Shown here piece after piece: positions 33,904 to 42,003 of a DNA stretch of 64,000 bases; the stretch's first letter is position 1, and the number at the start of each line of letters is the position of its first letter. A program made the position numbers and the translations under genes. The notes beneath the pieces were generated by a model. The model worked only from the letters and a program-made list of their open reading frames with translations, did no database searches and was not told the DNA's origin. The DNA is from a virus: positions 1 through 64,000 of IMG/VR virus record IMGVR_UViG_3300023174_000077; one strand, given 5' to 3'.

Positions 33904-34580
33904 AATTCAGAAAAATTAGTTAATTTTTCAAATTGATCCCAAGTTATTAATTCGTCTGAATATTCGTTTTGTAAGAGTGTGTTTTTAATTTTTTGTGTTT
34001 TATGTTTATCATCAACAAAAAATCTTGGTTCTTCAATCCATTCTTTTGTTGTTTTCATTTCACCTAAATATTCACCACAATTATCACATACATGACCTTG
34101 TTCAATATGACCTGGTGCCCACATATAATTTTTTATAGCATGATTTTTATGCGGACATTTTTTACGAATTTCTGCTAATTCATTTTTAGCATCTTCAATT
34201 TGTTTATACAATTCTTGAACTCTTTGATTAGGATTAGGTTGTTCCATTTCAATTTCAAGCAGTTCTTTAATTTTCGTTTTTAATTTACAATCTATATCAC
34301 CACCTTCTAAAAATTCTGGTAAGTTGATTTGTATAGAACCATCTTTTCTTATGATTATTGAAGATTCTTCTCTTTCTGTCATAAATGTTCCCCAATTATT
34401 ATACCATACTTTAAATGTTATTTTTATACCATCTTCGTATGTATCATATGGTTCTGTATAATTTTGTGACATATTTGTTTTTATGGAAACATCTTCAATG
34501 TAATCACCATTTCCATATTCATCACCTAATTCTTCGAATGTTTTAATTAACCATTCTGCTGTTATATTTTGCAAATTCAT
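33894..34580 (-). CDS. Hypothetical protein with zinc-ribbon-like segment
   Basis: About 228 aa from MNLQNITAEWLIKTF. A start at 34619 (MLKKVKFQ) would overlap the preceding gene and is less likely. Residues about 115-155 form a coiled coil, then CPHKNHAI ... HVCDNCGEYLG gives a C/H...C-x2-C zinc-ribbon-like site. The N-terminal half is beta-rich and acidic. Function unknown. Confidence 0.65.
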   Translation of the reverse strand: MNLQNITAEWLIKTFEELGDEYGNGDYIEDVSIKTNMSQNYTEPYDTYEDGIKITFKVWYNNWGTFMTEREESSIIIRKDGSIQINLPEFLEGGDIDCKLKTKIKELLEIEMEQPNPNQRVQELYKQIEDAKNELAEIRKKCPHKNHAIKNYMWAPGHIEQGHVCDNCGEYLGEMKTTKEWIEEPRFFVDDKHKTQKIKNTLLQNEYSDELITWDQFEKLTNFSELCK

Positions 34581-34590
34581 TATATTGTTT

Positions 34591-35175
34591 TTAGTTTGAA
34601 ATTTTACTTTCTTTAACAATTACTTTATTATCCTCAACTATAATTACCCCGACATCATCACTCTCTTCTCCTTCCCATTCAATTTTTCCATTTAATAGAA
34701 TACCCCATGGTTGGAAAAAATGTTTAATCATATATTGCAACCATTCAGTATAGTAGTAAAATTTTTCACCACCATCCCATTCTAAAAAATTGCCATCTTC
34801 TGTAAGAACCCATTGACACCAAAGACCAGGTTGACAAAGACCTTCTCTGATTTGTTGTGTAAGCTTTTTCCAATCATCGAAATTTTGACCTGGTGCAGAA
34901 TTGTAATCAATAATAGATGTATCATTGGTTTGACCACTTTTTCCATCATCCATAGCAAAATACTCTCCTTCATTTCCGTATATTTGTTCTGGTGTAAGAC
35001 TATCTATTGAATCATTATGTGGATATCCATGTTTACCATTATATAGTTCCATTAATTTAGATACATCTCTTCGCATTTTTCTCGTTCCGGAAAATGTATT
35101 GATATATTGTTTTTCTATTTCGGTAGCTGTTCTACTTAATTCTAATTTACCGTGAAAATCTGTTGTATAGCCCAT
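34591..35175 (-). CDS. Conserved phage/bacterial protein of unknown function (MGYTTDF family)
   Basis: 194 aa. Starts MGYTTDFHGKLELS and contains QPGLWCQWVLTEDG, LEWDGGEKFYYYTEWLQYMI and FFQPWGILLNGKIEWEGEE. I recognise this as a widespread protein family in bacteria and phages. No biochemical function is known to me. First gene of the operon running down to 31958. Confidence 0.8.
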   Translation of the reverse strand: MGYTTDFHGKLELSRTATEIEKQYINTFSGTRKMRRDVSKLMELYNGKHGYPHNDSIDSLTPEQIYGNEGEYFAMDDGKSGQTNDTSIIDYNSAPGQNFDDWKKLTQQIREGLCQPGLWCQWVLTEDGNFLEWDGGEKFYYYTEWLQYMIKHFFQPWGILLNGKIEWEGEESDDVGVIIVEDNKVIVKESKISN

Positions 35176-35210
35176 AATTTTTTTTATTTATACAAATATA
35201 CGAAAAAAAG

Positions 35211-35255
35211 TTGACATTAACAAAAAGAAATAAATTATTTTTTTGTTAATGTCAA
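35211..35255. terminator. Perfect 16-bp inverted repeat (terminator or operator)
   Basis: TTGACATTAACAAAAA (35211-35226) and TTTTTGTTAATGTCAA (35240-35255) with a 13-nt loop. It lies between two minus-strand genes. It could terminate the upstream operon or bind a regulator. Confidence 0.55.
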
Positions 35256-35312
35256 TTTAGATAATAATCTTATCGAAGATCGGCAACATCATGATATATA
35301 TAATACTTATTA

Positions 35313-35732
35313 TTAATATACTAAATCTCGCCAGTATGAATCTGATATATCTATTACTTTTACATTTGGATTATATTTTTGTATACTTTCTGCTTCTTGT
35401 GGTGTATTTTCAAAATGAACTTGAATTCCTAATTCCGCTATTTTAGCATGTTTAAATAACCTATCTGTAAAATATATTTTATCAACACCAAGATAGTTAG
35501 CTAATTTGAAAACAGGTATTTCTTCACCCATACCTGAATTTGGTGCATATCTTTTCGTAATAATACAAACATCTTTTCCTTGTTGAATTAAATACTTACA
35601 AATTGCTTGTATTTCTTCTTTATCTGGATTTGGTGTATTATCATATTCATCGGTTAAAGTTCCGTCAAAATCAAATGATATTTTATTTTGATTAATCTGT
35701 GGTTTATATTTCATGAAATATATATTAAACAT
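35313..35732 (-). CDS. HAD-superfamily hydrolase (nucleotidase-like)
   Basis: 139 aa (133 aa if started at 35714, MKYKPQ, which would leave a TTTAATATATA motif as its promoter). Motif I SFDFDGTLTDEY (DxDGT), motif II VCIITKRY with Thr and Lys, then DKIYFTDRLFKHAKI and a final HFENTPQEAE acidic site. Minimal HAD without a large cap. Probably dephosphorylates a nucleotide or other small phosphate. Its start overlaps the purA stop by 8 nt. Confidence 0.8.
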   Translation of the reverse strand: MFNIYFMKYKPQINQNKISFDFDGTLTDEYDNTPNPDKEEIQAICKYLIQQGKDVCIITKRYAPNSGMGEEIPVFKLANYLGVDKIYFTDRLFKHAKIAELGIQVHFENTPQEAESIQKYNPNVKVIDISDSYWRDLVY

Positions 35733-36933
35733 ATTGTAGTTTTAGGGAGGATTCTTTAAATTCGCCTTCTTTAATTCCTAATTTAAAATTAGTAATACTT
35801 GTTAATTTACTTAAATTAGATTTTAATTCAGTTATATCAGATTCATATAATTTTTGATCAATTGTATATTTTATATTACCTTCTATTTGATCTAAACAAG
35901 TTATTACTATTGTATGTTTTTTATAAACATCATTTCCGTCTGGTATTCTATAAAAATTTCTATCACATTCAATTGCATAATTTATTAAATCTAAATCTAA
36001 AATAGATTTTCTAAAAATGCCCTGAAAGGAAGTATCAATATTTATTTCATGTTCATTATTTATTAATTTTGGCTCTGGTAAATCTCTATTAGACATAAAA
36101 CCTAAACCATGTCTTGTCTGATAAGCTCTTGTAATATAATAAACATTTGCTTCTGCCATATCTAAACCTAATTTATTAATTAAATTAAAAACATTTTTAG
36201 AAGTTGTATTTGATCTTGTAACATTTGGAAAGAAACCAAAATCCATATCTAAAAGAATACCTTGTGCTCCTTCGAATATAAAATGATCGTATTTATCATA
36301 ATCACAACTTGTTAAAAAATCATAATAATTAAATGTTAATTTATCTTTAGATAAAATACCATCTACAATTAATGTATCGATTGCATTGAACCAATCATCT
36401 AATATACCATTAGGTAATTCTATATTTCTATAATAATTTTTTATATTAGATAATTTTGCCTTCAAAATAGTTTTGTTAAAAATATCTTGAATGTATAATT
36501 TGTAATATGCTTCTTGTCTTTTTAAGGTTGTTCCAAATCCTACTCCAACTGAACCATGTTTATTTGCATTTTCTAAATCTATGTTAGCAAATACATCATA
36601 AGGAGTTGTTATTGGACAAAGTGGATCAAAATAAATATCAGGTTTTATGTTTAATTCTTTTAATTTATTCCATTCGTTTAACATAGCGATTGGATAAACT
36701 GTGCAGTATTCAGACCACAATGTAGTTACTCCTTGTAATGTTCCTGAGCCAAAAGAAGAAAATACATGGCGATTACCATTATGTAATACGGTATGTCCAG
36801 CCTGATGGCCGCCATTAAAACGGATTACTAATGGGGTTTCTTTATTATTTATTGATTGTGAGCAAAGCCAGTTCGTAAAAGAACCTTTACCTTCATCGCC
36901 AAATTGAAGACCCAATACGATTGAATATTTCAT
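35725..36933 (-). CDS. purA: Adenylosuccinate synthetase
   Basis: 402 aa. Catalyses IMP + Asp + GTP to adenylosuccinate, the committed step of AMP synthesis. Motifs: LQFGDEGKG with the catalytic Asp at residue 13, GGHQAGHT, VGVGFGTTLKR, FEGAQGILLDMDFGFFPNV, NTTSKN, then ITRAYQTRHGLG in place of the bacterial R-VG-x-GPFPTE loop. Phage PurZ enzymes, which make 2-aminoadenine, have lost the Asp of GDEGKG according to published work as I recall it. It is kept here, so ordinary PurA activity is more likely. Shorter than cellular PurA (about 430 aa). Confidence 0.9.
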   Translation of the reverse strand: MKYSIVLGLQFGDEGKGSFTNWLCSQSINNKETPLVIRFNGGHQAGHTVLHNGNRHVFSSFGSGTLQGVTTLWSEYCTVYPIAMLNEWNKLKELNIKPDIYFDPLCPITTPYDVFANIDLENANKHGSVGVGFGTTLKRQEAYYKLYIQDIFNKTILKAKLSNIKNYYRNIELPNGILDDWFNAIDTLIVDGILSKDKLTFNYYDFLTSCDYDKYDHFIFEGAQGILLDMDFGFFPNVTRSNTTSKNVFNLINKLGLDMAEANVYYITRAYQTRHGLGFMSNRDLPEPKLINNEHEINIDTSFQGIFRKSILDLDLINYAIECDRNFYRIPDGNDVYKKHTIVITCLDQIEGNIKYTIDQKLYESDITELKSNLSKLTSITNFKLGIKEGEFKESSLKLQYV

Positions 36934-36937
36934 ATTT

Positions 36938-37123
36938 TTATAGTTTAATTATTTCGCAATCTATATTCCAATAAACATCTCTTATACCTTTATCAGAATA
37001 TGTTATTAATCCAAATCCATTTTCTCCATTTTCTGGTATTAAGTTTATCCCATATAAAATAGCAATGCCATCTGGTGTTTTTATCTCTTTTAATAAACTA
37101 TTTTTAGCTTCTTCTAATGTCAT
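36938..37123 (-). CDS. Hypothetical protein (61 aa)
   Basis: Starts MTLEEAKNSLLKEIKTPDG. Short helix, then a beta part ILYGINLIPENG and GFGLITYSDKG. No family recognised. Its start overlaps the HAD gene stop by 1 nt and it ends 4 nt before purA. Confidence 0.65.
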   Translation of the reverse strand: MTLEEAKNSLLKEIKTPDGIAILYGINLIPENGENGFGLITYSDKGIRDVYWNIDCEIIKL

Positions 37124-37755
37124 TATTTCAATGTTTCTAAATATTCGTATATATTATCTCTTACCACCGAATCTGATAATCCCCAATGGAAAGCATCTTC
37201 TTTTAAATCTGACGGTAGAGATCTAAACAAAGTTTCTAATTCTTTAATAGTCATTTGTTTATCCAAAACTTCATAAACTGCATCGTGTAAGGAGTCCCAT
37301 TCACCATCTTCGTGAAACTTTTTGATTAATAGATCTTCGGCTGTTAATTCAACTTTGTTTTCAAATAACATTTCTCTTATACGATTCCAATCTACATAAG
37401 GTCTATCATCTTCGCCTTTTTCATTTTTTGTATTTGGATAAATAAGAGGGCAGCCAAGCGCAGCATCATCGATATAAAGATTTGCATAACATTTGTTGGA
37501 TTTAGTCCAAAACTTTTGTGATGGGTTTATTCCAACAGAATATAATGTGATGTCATTATCTTTGAACCAATTAATTGCATCTTGTAATTGTTCTCCATCT
37601 CTCATAGTAAATAAAATTAATTTATGTCCTAAATTAACTAATTCTTTTAGAACTGGAACTGCTCCAATATCTTTACCGACATTTGGATATTCATGTGTAA
37701 CACAAGTGCCATCAAAATCGACAGCAATTGTTAAATAATTATTTTTTTTCTTCAT
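37123..37755 (-). CDS. HAD-superfamily hydrolase
   Basis: 210 aa from MKKKNNYLTIAVDFDG. A longer reading from 37791 has no better start signal. Motif I AVDFDGTCVTHEYP, followed by ELVNLGHKLILFTMRDG (motif II Thr), QKFWTKSNK (Lys) and ANLYIDDAALGCP (acidic motif). The C-terminal 70 residues are an extra helical domain (LTAEDLLIKKFHED). The first codons lie in a 37-bp sequence that is repeated at 39351, beside the S-adenosylhomocysteinase gene. Confidence 0.82.
   Translation of the reverse strand: MKKKNNYLTIAVDFDGTCVTHEYPNVGKDIGAVPVLKELVNLGHKLILFTMRDGEQLQDAINWFKDNDITLYSVGINPSQKFWTKSNKCYANLYIDDAALGCPLIYPNTKNEKGEDDRPYVDWNRIREMLFENKVELTAEDLLIKKFHEDGEWDSLHDAVYEVLDKQMTIKELETLFRSLPSDLKEDAFHWGLSDSVVRDNIYEYLETLK
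37710..37746. repeat. 37-bp direct repeat, left copy
   Basis: Identical to 39351-39387 in the same orientation, starting CATCAAAATCGACAGCAATT. Here it is the 5' coding end of the HAD gene on the minus strand. Confidence 0.93.
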
Positions 37756-37907
37756 AATATTTCCATTTATAGTTTCTTTAGATTTTACCAAATGTGAATG
37801 TCTATTATTTAGCTCAGTTAATCTAACATTATAACCATATTAAAAATTATACAATAATCTTCTTTTAAACCCGAAGATTTACCTTTTTTTTTTTACATTT
37901 AAATATA

Positions 37908-39236
37908 TTAATATCTATACATTTCAGGCTTATATGGTCCGTATTTCGGAACGCCTAAATATGTTGATTGCTCATCTGTAAGTTCGTCAAGAGTTACACC
38001 GATTTTAGCCAAGTGAAGACGAGCTACTTTTTCATCCAAATGTTTTGGTAAAACATATACTTTATTCTCGTAATTGCTGTGGTTGTTCCACAATTCAATT
38101 TGAGCCAAAGTTTGGTTGGTGAAAGAATTACTCATTACAAATGAAGGGTGACCAGTTGCACAACCAAGGTTAACTAAGCGACCTTCAGCTAAAAGAATAA
38201 TATCATTTCCATCAATGTTGTAGATATCAACTTGTGGTTTGATAGTGTCTTTAGTGTGACCATAATTTTCATTCAACCAAGCAACGTCGATTTCAATATC
38301 AAAGTGTCCGATGTTACAAACAATAGCCTTGTCTTTCATCAAACGGAAATGCTTTTCAGTTATCAAATCGCGACAACCTGAAGCAGTCACAATGATATCA
38401 GCTTCTTTAACAGCATCCACCATTTTCTTCACTTCGAAGCCATCCATAGCAGCTTGTAATGCACAGATTGGATCAATTTCAGTAACAATAACACGAGCAC
38501 CAGCACCACGTAATGACTCTGCAGAACCTTTTCCAACATCGCCATAACCACCAACAACAGCTACTTTACCAGCCATCATCACATCTGTTGCACGACGGAT
38601 TGAATCTACCAATGATTCTTTACAACCATATTTGTTGTCAAATTTAGATTTAGTAACAGAATCGTTTACGTTGATTGCAGGCATTGGTAAAGTGCCTTTT
38701 TGCATTCTTTCGTACAAACGGTGAACACCAGTTGTAGTTTCTTCGCTTAGACCTTTGATATGATGGATCAATTCAGTGTAATTGTCAAGAACCATGTTGG
38801 TCAAATCGCCACCATCATCCAAAATCATGTTCAACGGACGATCTTCAGAACCGAAGAAAAGTGTTTGTTCGATGCACCAATCTGCTTCAGCTTGAGTTTG
38901 TCCTTTCCAAGCGAAAACACCAATACCAGCAGCAGCAGTTGCAGCAGCAGCGTGGTCTTGAGTAGAAAAAATGTTGCAAGAACTCCAACGAACTTCAGCG
39001 CCAAGAGCCACTAAAGTTTCAATTAACACAGCAGTTTGGATTGTCATGTGCAAACAACCTGCAATTCGTGCACCTTTCAAAGGTTGTTGAGTGCCATATT
39101 CTTCACGAATAGCCATAAGACCTGGCATTTCTGCTTCGGCCAATTTGATTTCTTTGCGTCCCCATTCAGCAAGGCTCATATCTTTTACCTTATAAGGCAA
39201 TTGGATGTCAATTTGATTGCGAGTGATTGTATTCAT
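37908..39236 (-). CDS. ahcY: S-adenosylhomocysteinase
   Basis: 442 aa, full length, close in sequence to cellular enzymes. Hydrolyses S-adenosylhomocysteine to adenosine and homocysteine, relieving product inhibition of methyltransferases. Motifs: [39 protein letters not shown], the SVTKSKFDN lysine loop, the NAD site [44 protein letters not shown] and C-terminal [13 protein letters not shown]. Two 60-base lines I counted are 50% and 43% G+C, against 28% in a purA line. It lies between copies of a 37-bp direct repeat, which suggests recent gain from a host-like genome. Confidence 0.97.
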   Translation of the reverse strand: MNTITRNQIDIQLPYKVKDMSLAEWGRKEIKLAEAEMPGLMAIREEYGTQQPLKGARIAGCLHMTIQTAVLIETLVALGAEVRWSSCNIFSTQDHAAAATAAAGIGVFAWKGQTQAEADWCIEQTLFFGSEDRPLNMILDDGGDLTNMVLDNYTELIHHIKGLSEETTTGVHRLYERMQKGTLPMPAINVNDSVTKSKFDNKYGCKESLVDSIRRATDVMMAGKVAVVGGYGDVGKGSAESLRGAGARVIVTEIDPICALQAAMDGFEVKKMVDAVKEADIIVTASGCRDLITEKHFRLMKDKAIVCNIGHFDIEIDVAWLNENYGHTKDTIKPQVDIYNIDGNDIILLAEGRLVNLGCATGHPSFVMSNSFTNQTLAQIELWNNHSNYENKVYVLPKHLDEKVARLHLAKIGVTLDELTDEQSTYLGVPKYGPYKPEMYRY

Positions 39237-39350
39237 TTTGATTTATTTATGTTTTATTTAAAAGTTTGGTAAATAGAAATTGCTTGTCCTATGTATATTA
39301 ATATATATTCCAGTATACATATAATATATATCAAAAATGTACATGTTATA

Positions 39351-39387
39351 CATCAAAATCGACAGCAATTGTTAAATAATTATTTTT
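39351..39387. repeat. 37-bp direct repeat, right copy (fragment of HAD gene start)
   Basis: Identical to 37710-37746. On the minus strand it encodes NYLTIAVDFD, the first residues of the HAD protein, without the rest of that gene. It overlaps the stop codon of the 81-aa gene. Confidence 0.93.
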
Positions 39388-39625
39388 CTTCTTCGTATAA
39401 TTTAAAATGTTTTAAAAATGTTCCGCCTTTATCTGTATCTAATCCAAATCCAACAATTCTATATTCGTCAAACTTGACAGAATAACTATCACCAAATACA
39501 TTTCTAAAAAAAGTGCAGTCATATTTTTCCCCTTCCACGAACTCAAATGGACCACCATTTAAATTTTGTTCGACAGAATCGTCGATATGATACCATTTGG
39601 ATGATTTTATGCAAATAAATTTCAT
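39380..39625 (-). CDS. Hypothetical protein (81 aa)
   Basis: Starts MKFICIKSSKWYHIDDS. Beta-rich with VEGEKYDCTFFRN and YSVKFDEYRIVGFGLD, resembling a small SH3-like barrel. No family recognised. Its stop lies inside the right 37-bp repeat, so its last codons were joined to, or originally adjoined, the HAD gene. Confidence 0.7.
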   Translation of the reverse strand: MKFICIKSSKWYHIDDSVEQNLNGGPFEFVEGEKYDCTFFRNVFGDSYSVKFDEYRIVGFGLDTDKGGTFLKHFKLYEEEK

Positions 39626-39639
39626 ATAAAATAAATAGT

Positions 39640-39672
39640 TCCAAGAATACCCCTTTCGAAGTATTCTTGGAT
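39640..39672 (-). terminator. Hairpin after the vWA gene
   Basis: CCAAGAATAC / GTATTCTTGG, 10 perfect pairs with a 9-nt loop, between the vWA gene stop and the next gene. Confidence 0.65.
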
Positions 39673-39679
39673 GAGTTAA

Positions 39680-40618
39680 TTAAAGTGCAACTACACCTGT
39701 GTTTTGAGAAAAAGTAGTTACTGAAGTATCAACTTTTGCAAGTGCTGTTTTCACTCTACCCGCTGTAATAGGATCAAAAGAAGAAGTAACTGTATCGATA
39801 TTCACGCCATTCATTACTGCAACTGTTGAAGCAATAATTTCAGCAACGTCATTATAATCATCCATAATGATTAATCTTTCGCCTAAAAGATTTTTCCAAT
39901 AGTTCATTACTCCTGGATCATCTTTATATGATGTTTGATTTGCGTGTATATGAAATACATGATACATTTTTTGTGCCATTTCAAGCATTTCTTTATCGCT
40001 CATATCTTGACCCGCTTCATAACCAAATATTTTAATTTGTTCATCAGCAGTGAATAAGCGATGATTTTTTTCATCACCGATTGTAAATAAGAAGCCTTTT
40101 TTACCTCTTTTTTCATAACAATCAATTGAGGTATGTTTTCCGGCAAAATAGTGTGCAAGACAATAAGATTCGCAACTATTTCCTCCTCCACCACCTTCTA
40201 AATAAACAGAAGAAAGGCATTTAATCAATTCATCAGTGCCACTTTCAAATTGTCCAACTTGAAGAGGGTATTTATCTGAATATCTACCAGTGTTGTGATC
40301 GCCAATTGCTCCAAAGAAAACAGCAGCATCTTTAACACCATGATTGATTAAGGTGCTCATGATTTTGTCTAATTTTTCTTTAACAATTATTTCAGGTATT
40401 TTACCCATAGAGCCTGTAACATCTAACCATATCATTATTGCTAATGATTCTGGATGGTTTGCTGAATCTCTCGCTTCACGGTAAGCAATACCTGTTGGGT
40501 TCATTGTGTCAGCAATGGTTCTAGTTTTATTTTGTGTAAAAATGTCGTCAGCCGCTTTGGTTTTAGCGGAACTGGAAAAGTACGAATAAGCATCGTGGCT
40601 ATAAGATGAACTTCCCAT
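39680..40618 (-). CDS. von Willebrand factor A-domain protein
   Basis: 312 aa. After a Ser/Tyr-rich start (MGSSSYSHDAYSYFSSS) comes a vWA domain with the MIDAS motif IMIWLDVTGSMG (DxTxS), then AAVFFGAIGDHN, a Gly/Ser loop LEGGGGGNSCESY and FLFTIGDEKNH. Metal-dependent protein binding is the usual role. Downstream on the transcript of a coiled-coil protein and a J-domain/pseudokinase protein, it is probably part of one complex. Similar vWA proteins occur in other large phages, function unknown. Confidence 0.87.
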   Translation of the reverse strand: MGSSSYSHDAYSYFSSSAKTKAADDIFTQNKTRTIADTMNPTGIAYREARDSANHPESLAIMIWLDVTGSMGKIPEIIVKEKLDKIMSTLINHGVKDAAVFFGAIGDHNTGRYSDKYPLQVGQFESGTDELIKCLSSVYLEGGGGGNSCESYCLAHYFAGKHTSIDCYEKRGKKGFLFTIGDEKNHRLFTADEQIKIFGYEAGQDMSDKEMLEMAQKMYHVFHIHANQTSYKDDPGVMNYWKNLLGERLIIMDDYNDVAEIIASTVAVMNGVNIDTVTSSFDPITAGRVKTALAKVDTSVTTFSQNTGVVAL

Positions 40619-40635
40619 AATTTTTTTTTTTAATA

Positions 40636-40860
40636 TTAGTTAATTGAAATTTCTTTAATAATTTCTTTTAATGAATCGATTTTATCTTTTGCATCTGTGT
40701 ATTGTGCAACTAATTTATCCATTTCTTCGGTGTGTTGAGGATGTTCTCCGATGGCAACCGGATTTTTAACATAAACTTCGAATCTGGCTATTGCATCATC
40801 CATTTCGGCGTTATATTTTGATAATAATGATTTTACTAATCTGTTTTTAATTTTTTCCAT
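40636..40860 (-). CDS. Small coiled-coil protein (74 aa)
   Basis: Helical throughout: MEKIKNRLVKSLLSKYNAEM, ending DAKDKIDSLKEIIKEISIN. A HPQHTEEMDKLV break divides two helices. No motif. Its place between the vWA and J-domain genes suggests an adaptor. Confidence 0.7.
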   Translation of the reverse strand: MEKIKNRLVKSLLSKYNAEMDDAIARFEVYVKNPVAIGEHPQHTEEMDKLVAQYTDAKDKIDSLKEIIKEISIN

Positions 40861-40883
40861 AATTATTATTTTTTTTGTTTTAA

Positions 40884-41774
40884 TTAAATGTGTAAAGGAA
40901 TAAACTTTTTTTCAAAATTCTTTTCTAACATAGTCCTATAATCAAAAAATGCTTTTACAGGATCAGTATGTTTTTGTTGGCAAAAATCCAAAAATGGGAT
41001 AGAATGTGTTTTTCTTAATGAATTTCCAATTCCAGATTTATCACCTAATAACCATAATGCTGTCCTTTTACATAAATCTATATCTATATCAGGTTTAGCA
41101 ATTTTATCTTTTTTAATATGCTCTGGATACATATAAAGCCATTTACCTGAAGCAGTTGATAATTTTTTATTAAGTTCTGTCATATGATAAAACGACATAA
41201 CATTTATACCATGATTTATTGGTTCGATAAAAACCGAATCAGGATTTATACCAGCATGTACATATCCTTTTTTATGAATATATGCTATAAATTCTAACAT
41301 TCTTGAAAGAATCCAATTTACATGTGCTTGTGGTAAAGTATCTATTGAGGACAATGGTAGTGTTCTAAGATTCGTTGTAAATTCTAAATTAGAATTTAAG
41401 ATTGCTGATTTTGGAATATATCTTTGAAAATCTATGTCCATTTTTTCTTTGAAGGACATTAATTTTGTATAATTATTCAAAGAAGTTTCCAAAATAGGTT
41501 TCATACCTTCGATTGAAATTGAATTAATTTTATAGGTAATTTGACCAGCATCGTCTTTATATGTTTTACCTTTTTCTAATTCGTCTTTATATTGGTTTAA
41601 TATAGTTAGTGCTTCTTTGGCTCCTAATTCTTTACAGATGTCTGGATGAATTAATTTTGCCATTTTTTTATATTCAACAAGCCAATTATTTAAATCAGAA
41701 AAAGCATCAATATATGATTTGCCTGATTTAATTTTTTGTATCGTATCTTTGGCTGATAATTCAGAAGTTGTCAT
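40884..41774 (-). CDS. J-domain fused to a Ser/Thr pseudokinase-like domain
   Basis: 296 aa. Residues about 30-70, YKKMAKLIHPDICKELGAKE then LTILNQYKDEL, are a J-domain with the HPD tripeptide that stimulates DnaK. Residues about 100-280 resemble a protein-kinase C-lobe: SRMLEFIAYIHKKGYVHAG then INPDSVFI matches the HRDLKPxN loop, but the catalytic Asp is Gly, Lys is Asn and Asn is Ser, so activity is unlikely. YPEH matches the APE motif and DIDIDLCKRTALWLL the following helix. A chaperone-recruiting scaffold in a vWA complex is inferred. Confidence 0.72.
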   Translation of the reverse strand: MTTSELSAKDTIQKIKSGKSYIDAFSDLNNWLVEYKKMAKLIHPDICKELGAKEALTILNQYKDELEKGKTYKDDAGQITYKINSISIEGMKPILETSLNNYTKLMSFKEKMDIDFQRYIPKSAILNSNLEFTTNLRTLPLSSIDTLPQAHVNWILSRMLEFIAYIHKKGYVHAGINPDSVFIEPINHGINVMSFYHMTELNKKLSTASGKWLYMYPEHIKKDKIAKPDIDIDLCKRTALWLLGDKSGIGNSLRKTHSIPFLDFCQQKHTDPVKAFFDYRTMLEKNFEKKFIPLHI

Positions 41775-41778
41775 ATTT

Positions 41779-42003
41779 TTATATTTGAGTGCAAGATACT
41801 AATAATTTTTGATTTTTGAAAAAATTAACCCATTTTTTCTCACATAAATAATTTGTTAATTCAATATCAAGAAAGTCATAATAAATAATAGAACATATGT
41901 TGCAATAGAATATAAATTCTTCTAATGAATTATATTTAGAAGGTTTAATTCCTTTTGAATTAATATGTCTAATATACTTTTCTTTAGTGTTGATCTCTTT
42001 CAT
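41779..42003 (-). CDS. Hypothetical protein (74 aa)
   Basis: Starts MKEINTKEKYIRHINSKGIK. Helical with an aromatic stretch FIFYCNICSIIYYDFLDIEL. Too polar to be a clear membrane protein. No family recognised. Overlaps the upstream gene by 20 nt. Confidence 0.6.
   Translation of the reverse strand: MKEINTKEKYIRHINSKGIKPSKYNSLEEFIFYCNICSIIYYDFLDIELTNYLCEKKWVNFFKNQKLLVSCTQI

Noticed and set aside
35725-36933. PurZ, marker of 2-aminoadenine (Z) genomes
   Set aside because: The GDEGKG aspartate is present, while PurZ is reported to have replaced it; no DatZ, MazZ or DpoZ seen nearby.
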